NCBI RefSeq assembly: GCF_001642955.1
Contig: NZ_LWSK01000003.1
Span: 1-64,000, forward strand
Reading direction: 5' to 3'
From: Rubripirellula obstinata
Lineage (GTDB): Bacteria > Planctomycetota > Planctomycetia > Pirellulales > Pirellulaceae
DNA: 64,000 nt
Notes under the pieces: model-generated
The model's input: only the letters and a program-made list of their open reading frames with translations
Databases searched by the model: none
Told to the model about the DNA's origin: nothing
Made by a program: the position numbers and the translations under genes
Part shown: piece after piece, positions 1 through 7,359 of the stretch
Layout of the letters: every line of letters starts with the position of its first letter
How positions within the stretch are numbered: position 1 is the first letter of the stretch

Positions 1-55
1 TGGCTCGATAGCGATCGAGTCGCTCGGCCCAAACTTGGGCGAGAGTCGGCAACAT
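1..55 (-). CDS. Start of a gene running off the left edge, possibly an IS66-type TnpA
   Basis: Only the first 18 codons are visible, read leftward from an ATG whose A lies at 55. The peptide begins MLPTLAQVWAERLDRYRA. A strong Shine-Dalgarno AGGAGGT lies on the minus strand at 60-66, four bases before the ATG, which supports a genuine start. The WAERLDRYR stretch resembles the beginning of planctomycete IS66-group accessory proteins (TnpA), but too little is visible for a firm family call. A mobile-element gene would fit the debris to its right. Confidence 0.4.
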   Translation of the reverse strand, partial: MLPTLAQVWAERLDRYRA

Positions 56-722
56 GTTGACCTCCTGGGTTCGAGAAAACCCGCCAACCTATCACGCCGA
101 AAATTCATCCCCACGCCGAACGCTTACGTCTGTTGAGCTTGCATCGCCTGGTGGGCCTACTGAGGCAACCACGGTCGCCCCTCGGGTGATTCGGATGCTA
201 TCTGAGCTAGCACCTGGTTTCGGAGGCTCGGCGCTCCACGGTCCGGGGCAGAACCCCAATCGTTGTTGGATAGTGTTCATAATCTTCCTTTGTCGTGAGA
301 GAAATGGGAAAGCAAAGAGCCGATTTCAAACGTCTGGCTTTTACTAGGAACATAAAAGCAGCGTGCAAAAAGTAATCTGCTTCTACAAGTAACATGAAAG
401 CGACCGGTCAAAATCTTCGGCCACATTCGATAGAACCCGTTTTTTACGGGGGTTTGTCGTGTTTCCACGCTGGTGCAACCGCGTACGTGAATAGATAACG
501 CTATACGTAGAGATGCATGGCCTATGCCTAAGCCTTAGTGCAGCGCAGGGACGCCGATTCTTAGGACCAGCGAGACAAATCTGACCAGCTCGAAAATGGC
601 CGGTCTCACCAGTAACATAGAACGGACGTGCAGAAACGAGAAAACCCCCCTGAATCACTGCGATTCAGGGGGCAAATGGGATTCGATCGGACTGCTTACA
701 CCGAGTACGAAGAACAGAGCGA
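56..722. other. Gene-poor stretch, no coding signal
   Basis: Apart from the ribosome binding site of the leftmost gene and the hairpin at 646-672, I see no gene here. The small open frames have no ribosome binding site and no recognisable protein. It probably belongs to the mobile-element debris that occupies the first 1.8 kb. Confidence 0.5.
641..672 (-). terminator. Rho-independent terminator, minus strand
   Basis: An 11-bp perfect stem (646-656 with 662-672, arm CCCCCTGAATC) with a 5-base loop. On the minus strand it is followed by a T-run (AAAA at 641-644 on the plus strand). It would end transcription coming from the gene fragment at 723-846. Confidence 0.7.
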
Positions 723-846
723 CTAGAGCTCATGCAAGCGTCCCGCCCAGCCTTGGGCGACGGCTAGAATGTCGGCACGGGCGGCGGCGTCCAGGGATGC
801 CCACAGCGTCAGCAGCTCGGCGGTGTCCGCATCGTCGGTGGGGTGG
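723..846 (-). pseudogene. C-terminal fragment of an unidentified gene
   Basis: Read leftward, this frame encodes a peptide containing TAELLTLWASLDAAARADIL and ends at a TAG (723-725), 50 bases before a good terminator. Amino-acid composition and the correct distance to a terminator suggest a true gene 3' end. The upstream part shows no start codon with a ribosome binding site and no recognisable domain, so it is probably a remnant. The family is not identified. Similar short leucine/alanine-rich helical tails occur near planctomycete integrases, which would fit its neighbour. Confidence 0.35.
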
Positions 847-894
847 ATTTTGGGGTGGTTTTTAGATTGCCCCTCGTTTTCCCCGCTATTTGTT

Positions 895-920
895 GACGGG
901 TTCGAGTCCCTCCTTCGGTA
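895..920 (+). other. tRNA 3'-end-like sequence, possible attachment-site remnant
   Basis: GGGTTCGAGTCCC at 898-910 is a T-arm-like block with the loop TTCGAGT, followed by CTCCTTCGGTA, which resembles an acceptor 3' strand. Only three T-stem pairs form, and no matching 5' acceptor strand or anticodon arm lies upstream, so it is not a complete tRNA. It lies about 170 bases before a decayed tyrosine recombinase, the usual position of an att site made of a tRNA 3' end. This is inference. Confidence 0.3.
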
Positions 921-1093
921 CTTAGTAAATTACGGGGTTTTCGTCGTTTCGACGGAGACCCTGTTTTCATTGATTTCACCAGCAAGTGAAGTACAGGTGA
1001 ACTCGTTGCTTTTGTATTGGACCCTGCGTCGCTCGTCAGAGCCGACGGACGTACCCTAGGCTCTGCTCTTGCTCGCAAGCGGAGCCCCTCGCG

Positions 1094-1513
1094 ATGGCTT
1101 CCCTTGAGAAACAGAAAACGAGCAAATTTCGAGTTATTATTTTTTATGATGGCAAGCGATTCAAGTGATCACTTGAGACGACTAAAGAATCAGTCGCACT
1201 TGCACGCAAGCAAGAGATCGAAGAAACGCTCAGTCTGATCCGTCGAAATAGGATCAATGTTCCCGACGGGGTCAACTTCGTCGATTTCATCATGTCTGAT
1301 GGCGAACTTGACACTGCGAACACCGAGGCGGCAATCGAGTGTCCGGCATCGGGTGATTTAAGTCCAGGCACCGCTGCATCGAAGCGCTACAGCGACCAGC
1401 CCGAAACCGTTGCTCACAACCCATTGCTCTTTTGTGAAAGCACAGTCAGCAATCATCGACCAGTATTCCCAGACATCTTGCTACCATCAACAACGCTTTC
1501 TCAGCGTCGTTGA
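1094..1513 (+). pseudogene. Tyrosine recombinase (phage integrase) N-terminal remnant
   Basis: From the ATG at 1094 the frame reads MASLEKQKTSKFRVIIFYDG and continues KRFK, stops at TGA (1166-1168), then continues in the same frame with SLETTKESVALARKQEIEE and later VPDGVNFVDFIMSDG. This order (basic beta-strand arm-binding start, K-T-x-E-x-A helix, then VPDG and F-I-x-S-D-G) is what the N-termini of planctomycete tyrosine recombinases look like. The in-frame stop removes the rest of the helix. After about residue 75 the similarity fades and the frame ends at 1513 with no catalytic R/H/R/Y domain. It is a dead remnant of an integrative element. Confidence 0.5.
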
Positions 1514-1598
1514 CTAAGTTCTTTTCTTTGCAACCGTTGGACTAGGCAACCTCGCGGATGAATTCCACCGCAAGTATCTGAATCATCGTTTCACAACG

Positions 1599-1789
1599 CG
1601 ATGTTGGCGGCTACCTTCAAGGCTCCAAGTTTCCGGATCATCGGGGCTCTTGATGTGGGCACGTCCAATCAGCGCGTTGGCCTCTTTCCACCAGCCTTGG
1701 TTCGCCGCTTCAATGGCAAGCTGGAACGAAGATCGACTTTGGCGAGTTGCCACATCGATTCGTTGGAAGGCCCAGGAGCGTCATCCTGA
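1599..1789 (-). pseudogene. Gene fragment with helical-repeat-like peptide
   Basis: Read leftward, an open stretch without a start codon encodes a peptide containing FQLAIEAANQGWWKEANALI and ending SLEGSRQHRVVKR before a TGA. The alternation of small and aromatic residues resembles a tetratricopeptide-like helix pair, and composition looks coding. It begins right after an in-frame TGA, so it cannot be a whole gene. No function is proposed. Confidence 0.3.
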
Positions 1790-1803
1790 TGGCTATCCTT
1801 CTT

Positions 1804-2013
1804 CTATTGTTGCTTGGGTTTCCCCGCTTTTTGGCCACTCTTGGCTTGCAACTTATCCGTTTCGCCTGTCGCAGCCTGAGACTCTGCCACCATGCGAGTG
1901 TAAGCTTCCACGTCGCTTTCGGTGGCTCCCTCCATCACACTGGCAGGTTCCGACGTACCGCATCCGATGACCAACATCGAACCAACCACACAAACCAAAA
2001 ACAACCGTTTCAT
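1804..2013 (-). CDS. Small lipoprotein downstream of a DUF1559 gene
   Basis: A 69-residue protein starting MKRLFLVCVVGSMLVIGCG. The signal sequence ends in a lipobox (VIGC), so the mature protein should be lipid-anchored through Cys18. The rest is short, charged and rich in Ala/Ser/Lys, with no domain. I chose the ATG at 2013 because it gives the classic K-R then hydrophobic signal; nine extra codons upstream add nothing. It follows the DUF1559 gene (ends 2105) by 91 bases on the same strand, the usual planctomycete pairing, which recurs at 16995. Function unknown. Confidence 0.75.
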   Translation of the reverse strand: MKRLFLVCVVGSMLVIGCGTSEPASVMEGATESDVEAYTRMVAESQAATGETDKLQAKSGQKAGKPKQQ

Positions 2014-2104
2014 CGAAAACCTCAAGTCATAATCTGACAAACAAAAAAAATGCGGTCGCTTGCAAAGATGCAGGCAACCGCAAAGAAAACTAACCCGAAG
2101 TCAA

Positions 2105-3349
2105 TTAAAACTCTTCGTCGATGACTTCCTTGGACGCTCTGGTTCCCAATGCACCCCAAAAACCATAGGGACTCTCGCCGCCAGGATTTCGCCATTTGTA
2201 GACTCCCCCTGCGCTCTGGTCACCGGCTTCTACCGAATCGGTGATGAACTTGATCGCTCCGTCACCCATCAAGACGTGAACACCACCTTGGTGACGACTG
2301 GATGCGGAGTACCAACCGGAAAGGCCAGCGTTCTGCTCAGAACAAATCGGGCTGTTGGGTGGTTGAGCGGTGAAAAAGCCCGAGAAGTTTGGCAGATGGT
2401 CTGCCCATCGAAATCCACGGCCGTCCACCGAACCCACAGGCGTCGCGATGGCGGGATCAGGATTCCAAAACTGAGGGCGAAGAGGATCCGTCAAATTATC
2501 ACAATCATTGGGCGGGAAGTTTCGGACGAAAGACCAACCGCGAGACAACGCAATCGTGCGTGCATCCGAATCGCCAAGGTCGGTTGCGATTTCGCCAGCA
2601 GCGATTGTGTTAGAAAGTCCGTCTAGAATATCGCGGAAGCGGCGTTTTTCGTGGACGGTAAAAAAGCCACGTGCAGCCGATCGGAACTCCTCGGCAAGAG
2701 CGGGATTAACCGTCCCAATCGGCACACCGGCGGGCGGACCAGGATTGTACCAAGCTCCGTGATGAGCTCGTTCTGCTGAATCGCCGTAGCTTGCTGCGTA
2801 GTTGGTTCGACCCAGCGACGGCAAGCCTGTTCCCGGATCGCTTGGACAACGAAGCGCTGGGATTTGCGTCGCCCATGGCGTGTAAAGAATCTCGTCGGGG
2901 CTTGGTCCCATCGGTGAGAAATTGGCACCGCTGCGGAGGGCTTGCACGTTGGCGTTGCCACTGGGACCAGGCGGGGAATTCCCCAGCGCATCGACATTCA
3001 TTGGATTGGAAATTTGCTCCCAAATCGCTTGCTGCTCGATGAACGGAGTCAAGCCGACCAACCAGCTCAGCTTTCCATTGTTGGAGGTTTCCGATGGTCG
3101 CCAGTTAGCAGTCGTTACTGGGTCGGTCGTTCCGCCGCCCGAAATCGGCAACATTTTGTACGCCGAGTGGTAATTGTGGATCGCCAAACCAATCTGCTTG
3201 AAGTTGTTGCTACAACTCATGCGTCGTGCTGCTTCGCGGGCAGCTTGGACGGCGGGCAACAGAAGCCCCACCAATACGCCGATGATGGCGATGACCACCA
3301 GCAACTCCACAAGAGTGAAACCTGCTCTTTTTTCTCGCTTCGAGAACAT
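2105..3349 (-). CDS. DUF1559 pseudopilin-like protein
   Basis: 414 residues. The N-terminus has the type IV pilin/type II secretion prepilin motif GFTLVELLVVIAIIGVLVG followed by AVQAAREAARRMSCSNN, typical of the planctomycete DUF1559 family (SBP_bac_10-like, amplified to hundreds of copies in these genomes). The prepilin peptidase site is before FTLVE and the following 20 residues form the membrane helix. The C-terminus has the family's HQGGVHVLMGDGAIKFI motif. Members of the family are thought to be exported and surface-associated, but no biochemical role is established. It is divergent from the GH16 gene at 3641, with the TGTTAACA palindrome at 3488-3501 between them, so it may be co-regulated with galactan use. 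Its partner lipoprotein follows at 2013. Confidence 0.9.
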   Translation of the reverse strand: MFSKREKRAGFTLVELLVVIAIIGVLVGLLLPAVQAAREAARRMSCSNNFKQIGLAIHNYHSAYKMLPISGGGTTDPVTTANWRPSETSNNGKLSWLVGLTPFIEQQAIWEQISNPMNVDALGNSPPGPSGNANVQALRSGANFSPMGPSPDEILYTPWATQIPALRCPSDPGTGLPSLGRTNYAASYGDSAERAHHGAWYNPGPPAGVPIGTVNPALAEEFRSAARGFFTVHEKRRFRDILDGLSNTIAAGEIATDLGDSDARTIALSRGWSFVRNFPPNDCDNLTDPLRPQFWNPDPAIATPVGSVDGRGFRWADHLPNFSGFFTAQPPNSPICSEQNAGLSGWYSASSRHQGGVHVLMGDGAIKFITDSVEAGDQSAGGVYKWRNPGGESPYGFWGALGTRASKEVIDEEF

Positions 3350-3487
3350 GAAACCATTCCTTCATTTAGAAACACAGGGAATAAAGAAGACACCACTTCC
3401 ACCAAAGGAAGATGCGTCACTCGTCTCCGAACAATTCGCTATTGTGTTACAAAAACCTCGAAAAACGACCGCCGCCGAGAAATAGCT

Positions 3488-3501
3488 AATTGTTAACAAT
3501 T
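3488..3501. promoter_or_regulatory. Perfect 14-bp palindrome, candidate operator (TGTTAACA core)
   Basis: AATTGTTAACAATT is a perfect palindrome in the 291-bp gap between the divergent DUF1559 gene (start 3349) and GH16 gene (start 3641). The same core recurs at 12756, 29008, 44561, 55703 and 55900, always beside genes of the galactan locus. The GT-TA-AC geometry fits FadR-type GntR operators, and a GntR gene lies at 44693. The function is inferred from recurrence and position. Confidence 0.6.
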
Positions 3502-3640
3502 TGATTGTATACTCATTTTGCTTGCTACGCTATCCCTTTACTTTGACATTTCGTCATTAAAACAATCGACCATCGCCAGCGAGTGACCTGCACTCATCCC
3601 TTGAATTGCTTCGCCCTCCTTCGGACCCTTCGACAGATCC

Positions 3641-4561
3641 ATGATCAACGCTACCCGCACAAAATTTGCATTCCTGTTGCTCGTGTCGATCAGCACAACG
3701 TTTTGCGAATCGGCACACAGTCAATCGACCGCTCCCCAGGATGTCCCGCCGGAACCACCTGATGGCTATCAATGGGTCAAGAACGATGCGTTCAGTGACG
3801 AATTCAACGGGACCGAGTTAGACCAGGACAAGTGGCACGATCACCATCCAAGCTGGGTCGGGCGGCCACCGGGTAAGTTCATGCCGTCCAATGTCAGCGT
3901 TCGTGATGGTTATTTGCAGATCAAAAGCACCGTGCTGGATCCACCCCAAGGAGACTTCTCGATTGCGTGCGGTGCAGTCCAGTCGAAGTCTCAGGAGGCT
4001 TTGTACGGTTACTACGAATGCCGGATGAAGGCGTCGAGTGTTTCAACGTCGTCAACGTTCTGGCTAGCCGGCAAACCAAAACCGGTGCCCGGCGGAACGC
4101 TGCGTTTGGAGCTGGATATTCAAGAATCGATTGGCGACGCGCAGCGGTGGGAAGGCTTCAAGACACGCATGAACAGCAACACGCACATCACTTTCCTCGC
4201 TGAAAAGCAAGCAGCCGGTTCCGAACAAGACAAAACAGCGGAGCCAGAACCCAAGACGGCCAAAAAGGGAGATCACGTCAAGTTGAAATCCAACGTCAAT
4301 GAAGAATTCCATACCTACGGTTGCTGGTGGATCGATGCCAATTCCATGAAGTTCTACGCCGATGGAAAATACGCCTTCACGATCACGCCATCGACCGAGC
4401 TAGACCCGACTCCATTCGATCATCCCCTGTTCATGAACTTGGTATGCGAAACTTACTCGTGGGAAACGCCACCGACCCACGAAGACTTAGCCGATGATTC
4501 ACGCAACACGACGTACTACGACTGGGTTCGTTCGTACAAGCTGGTGAAACTAACTCAGTAG
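3641..4561 (+). CDS. GH16 beta-agarase/beta-porphyranase-like endo-hydrolase
   Basis: 306 residues with a signal peptide (residues 1-28, cut near AHSQS). The catalytic domain begins with SDEFNGTELDQDKWH (52-66) and WVGRPPGKF (72-80), the pattern seen in agarases and porphyranases of GH16. The catalytic motif ELDIQE gives Glu157 as nucleophile, Asp159, and Glu162 as acid/base, in the beta-bulge ExDxxE form. The domain runs to the end (YDWVRSYKLVKL), with no carbohydrate-binding module. It should cleave internal beta-1,4-galactosidic bonds of a red-algal galactan outside the cytoplasm. Agar versus porphyran specificity cannot be settled by eye. It is the first gene of the rightward block that continues with the sigma/FecR pair. 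Confidence 0.85.
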   Translation: MINATRTKFAFLLLVSISTTFCESAHSQSTAPQDVPPEPPDGYQWVKNDAFSDEFNGTELDQDKWHDHHPSWVGRPPGKFMPSNVSVRDGYLQIKSTVLDPPQGDFSIACGAVQSKSQEALYGYYECRMKASSVSTSSTFWLAGKPKPVPGGTLRLELDIQESIGDAQRWEGFKTRMNSNTHITFLAEKQAAGSEQDKTAEPEPKTAKKGDHVKLKSNVNEEFHTYGCWWIDANSMKFYADGKYAFTITPSTELDPTPFDHPLFMNLVCETYSWETPPTHEDLADDSRNTTYYDWVRSYKLVKLTQ

Positions 4562-4975
4562 CGACCGATCCGTGAACGTCGATCTGCTGATCGGCACTTT
4601 CGTCAGGGATTGCACAGAAATTGGCTCTGGCCAAAGCTGTAGGCGATCGGCAGATGGCTTCTTACGTGCGGAAGTGGATCTTGCTGAAGATCCCCATACA
4701 GAAGGATCTTTAACAAAGACCACGACGGTGGATTCTGATCAGCCGATCGCCTTCAATCAAAAAAATTCTGCACCGCCGTTTCGCAAGCTTGGGAAGCAGG
4801 CGAAAAGCGGCAGTGGCAAGCTGGATGCAGTAAAATCGTGAATCCTTCCAAGGCATTCATTCGGGTTCCTGACAATTTGGTTCGCCACCTATGGCGATAA
4901 TTTGGAGAGAATCGTTGATGAAAGCGCTCGGAATCGTAAGAGCGCTTCCTATCGGTCCGTCGGGAAAATTGAGCA
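4562..4975. other. Intergenic gap with a degenerate hairpin
   Basis: No gene seen. An imperfect inverted repeat at 4674-4723 (GTGGATCTTG... / ...TTTAACAAAGACCAC) is a decayed member of the REP-like family found intact at 32898 and 49537. A second short inverted repeat, AGCGCT around 4923-4946, lies closer to the sigma-factor gene. Confidence 0.5.
4674..4723. repeat. Degenerate REP-like hairpin (GTGGATCTTG family)
   Basis: Arms 4674-4693 and 4704-4723 pair with several mismatches. The arm sequence is close to that of the intact hairpins at 32898-32953 and 49537-49592, but it lacks the terminal GTAG/CTAC tetranucleotides on both sides. Confidence 0.45.
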
Positions 4976-5491
4976 GTGGATGGCAGTTCAGATGACGAGA
5001 ACTTTGTCGCTATGTTGACTTTGCATCAGAGTCGATTGCGGGGTTACATTTTGGCTTCGCTGGGGGACTATACAAATAGCCATGATGTGTTGCAGCGGAC
5101 CAATTTAACGATTTGGAAAAAGGCTGCTGAATACAACCGTGATCTGCCGTTTCTGCCGTGGGCCATGGGAATCGCCCGCTATGAGATTCTAGCTTTCCTC
5201 CGCGATCGAGGTCGCGAACGAATCGTGTTCCACTCGGACGTCGTTGAGATGATGATTGCAACCGAAGACTCGACTTTCGACGATTGGCACGGTAGCCAAC
5301 GCGAATTGCACGAATGCCTTCAAAATCTAAGTGAAAAAAACAAACGATTGCTGACGATGCGATATGCCCAGGGGAATTCGATCTCCAAAATCTCCGAGTC
5401 AACCGGACGGTCCCTTGATGCGATCAAGAGTCTCATGCTCCGGCTGCGGCGTTCGCTTCGTGACTGTATCGAAAAGAAACGACAACAATAA
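4976..5491 (+). CDS. ECF-type RNA polymerase sigma factor, Rhodopirellula family
   Basis: 171 residues from a GTG start. Region 2 spans about residues 10-85 (LHQSRLRGYILASLGDYTNS, then DVLQRTNLTIWKKAAEY), and region 4 about 115-168 with the helix-turn-helix ISKISESTGRSLDAIKSLML. The short linker and the FLPWAMGIARYEILAFLRD segment are typical of the planctomycete/verrucomicrobial sigma-70 subfamily (TIGR02989 type). It would direct RNA polymerase to a small set of promoters. A gene for a membrane FecR-like protein follows after only 12 bases, so the two form a sigma/anti-sigma-like unit placed between a GH16 and a GH29 gene, which suggests control of galactan-degrading genes. Confidence 0.85.
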   Translation: MDGSSDDENFVAMLTLHQSRLRGYILASLGDYTNSHDVLQRTNLTIWKKAAEYNRDLPFLPWAMGIARYEILAFLRDRGRERIVFHSDVVEMMIATEDSTFDDWHGSQRELHECLQNLSEKNKRLLTMRYAQGNSISKISESTGRSLDAIKSLMLRLRRSLRDCIEKKRQQ

Positions 5492-5503
5492 CAATAGCAT
5501 CCG

Positions 5504-7270
5504 ATGGCTCTAGCGATCATGACCGAAGAACAACAACGAATTGAAGAGTTGCTGGAACTTGCGTTGACGGGTGACATTACCTCTGAAGACAAAGAGGAAC
5601 TTAACGCGCTGCTTCGCGAGCACGAGAGCCTTCGTCGGTTTTCCAAAGCGTTTCTGCATTTCGATGCGATGTTAATGGATGAGTTGCAAGCGAATCAGAC
5701 AGCCGACCTATGGAATCAATTGCAATTCAATGCCGATGTGACCCAAAGCGTTGTGCCACAGACGCAACCAGAAGATGCGCAACTGAAAAATTCGCAACTG
5801 AAAAATTCGCAACTGGGAAAAGTGGAACGGGCAAAACGGCACGGGTCTTATCAATCGCCTTGGACCGCCTCCCTGGTTTTTCTGGTCGTCTGTGCGTCAC
5901 TAGTTGGAATCGTCTTCAGTTTGCAATTCCACCGGTTCACTGATTCAGATACCAACATTGAAGCTGCCAATTCCGAGGTGATCAACGACAAAAATCTGAC
6001 GCCGCCAAGCGGACTGGGATCGGATCGTTCGCAGAAAAACGCGTTAGCTTCGATCACGTTTGGTCACGAAGCGGTTTGGGAACCTGCCAAACAAACCGGT
6101 GATCATCTCTTCGCAGGGCCGCTAACGCTGAAATCGGGTTTTGGGCGGTTGCACACCGTGGAAGGGGTCGAGCTAATCCTTGACGCCCGCAAAGCTCCCG
6201 TGGTGCTAACTCTTGATCGCGACATGTCGGTCTGGGTCGATGGTGGTACCGTTTTGGCGACCGCCAATGAGGAGGGACTTGGTTTCGCGTTGCGTACGCC
6301 GACCATCAGTGTCGTCGACATTGGCACTGAGTTTGCCGTTTCGGTAAATGCGCAAGGGCATAGCGACGTCCAGGTTCTGCAGGGGGCAGTGACCTGTCTG
6401 CCTGCTGATGCACACCCACTTACGAATCGATCCATGTTGACCCCAGGTGACGCAGCCGTTTTTACCGATGCCAAGGCTCGCGAAGGGTTATCCCAGGCTG
6501 GTACTCCTGAAATTTTCAAGGACTTACGATCACAAATTAATTCAATCGAAAGCCTTGAATCATCAGAGCAACCCATTGCCTACGATGGATTCGACTACCC
6601 AGTTGGACGAATGCCACCAACACCTGGTGGCTTCGGGTTCCGTCGTGGTTGGTCTCGTCACGAGCTTCCCGATCAGGCTCCGCAGGCGGTGATTCGTCAA
6701 GGTTCGCATCTGACCCCACCAGCTTGGCTTGCTGCTGGAAGCGATCGTTACAGCGTTCACAGCCTTGCCGCATCGTCCGCACGGGAAATCGAGGAGGATT
6801 TCCCTGTGGATCAGGATCGAGATGTCTTCTTTAGCTTCCTGATGAACAAACGTGTCTTTCGGCGAGACGCTTACTCCGGTGCGGGGCTAGCGTTCTATCG
6901 AAGCGACAACGCAGAGCAGATCTTGGGAGTTGCAATCGACATGCGTGACAATTTGGTCGTCTATACCGGAGAGGATCGCTACAACAGTGGGCGTGCATTG
7001 CCACCCGAGACAACCTATCTAGTCGTGATCAAGGTTAGCTTGCGCGATCAGGAGCAAGACAATGTGTTCGCTTCGGCGTTTTCGCTGGACGACCCGCCAC
7101 AAGTCGTTGAACCGGAGCATTGGGATTCCGTGGGAATACCGACAGACCTTCCGCAATCGTTCACGGAAATCCGAACTTGGTGCGGCTTTACCGCCGTGGC
7201 CGCGTTTGACGAAATTCGCATCGGTCCAACATGGAAGTCCGTTGTCCCCATTCGCAAACTAGATCAGTAA
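5504..7270 (+). CDS. FecR-like membrane protein with C-terminal LamG-like domain
   Basis: 588 residues. The cytoplasmic N-terminus (1-115) is a charged helical region like those that bind sigma factors. One membrane helix follows at about 121-141 (TASLVFLVVCASLVGIVFSL). Outside the membrane lies a FecR domain (about 205-330, with TPTISVVDIGTEFAVSV and VLQGAV), and the C-terminal 250 residues form a beta-rich domain of the concanavalin/LamG kind (YDGFDYPVGRMPP... to FDEIRIGPTW). This arrangement is the common planctomycete partner of the preceding ECF sigma factor, and it could sense a polysaccharide or its fragments outside. A short in-frame repeat AQLKNSQLKNSQLGK lies just before the membrane helix. 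Sensing of galactan is inference. Confidence 0.8.
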   Translation: MALAIMTEEQQRIEELLELALTGDITSEDKEELNALLREHESLRRFSKAFLHFDAMLMDELQANQTADLWNQLQFNADVTQSVVPQTQPEDAQLKNSQLKNSQLGKVERAKRHGSYQSPWTASLVFLVVCASLVGIVFSLQFHRFTDSDTNIEAANSEVINDKNLTPPSGLGSDRSQKNALASITFGHEAVWEPAKQTGDHLFAGPLTLKSGFGRLHTVEGVELILDARKAPVVLTLDRDMSVWVDGGTVLATANEEGLGFALRTPTISVVDIGTEFAVSVNAQGHSDVQVLQGAVTCLPADAHPLTNRSMLTPGDAAVFTDAKAREGLSQAGTPEIFKDLRSQINSIESLESSEQPIAYDGFDYPVGRMPPTPGGFGFRRGWSRHELPDQAPQAVIRQGSHLTPPAWLAAGSDRYSVHSLAASSAREIEEDFPVDQDRDVFFSFLMNKRVFRRDAYSGAGLAFYRSDNAEQILGVAIDMRDNLVVYTGEDRYNSGRALPPETTYLVVIKVSLRDQEQDNVFASAFSLDDPPQVVEPEHWDSVGIPTDLPQSFTEIRTWCGFTAVAAFDEIRIGPTWKSVVPIRKLDQ

Positions 7271-7359
7271 TCGCGATTACCATCTTTGCGATCGTATCGA
7301 GGCTAGATTCAGACATCGACTTGCACTCATTCAATTTCCTCAAGATCCGCTGAACCATC

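Noticed and set aside
895-920. Complete tRNA gene
   Set aside because: The T-arm-like block has only three stem pairs, and no matching acceptor 5' strand, D-arm or anticodon arm lies upstream. Kept only as a possible att remnant.
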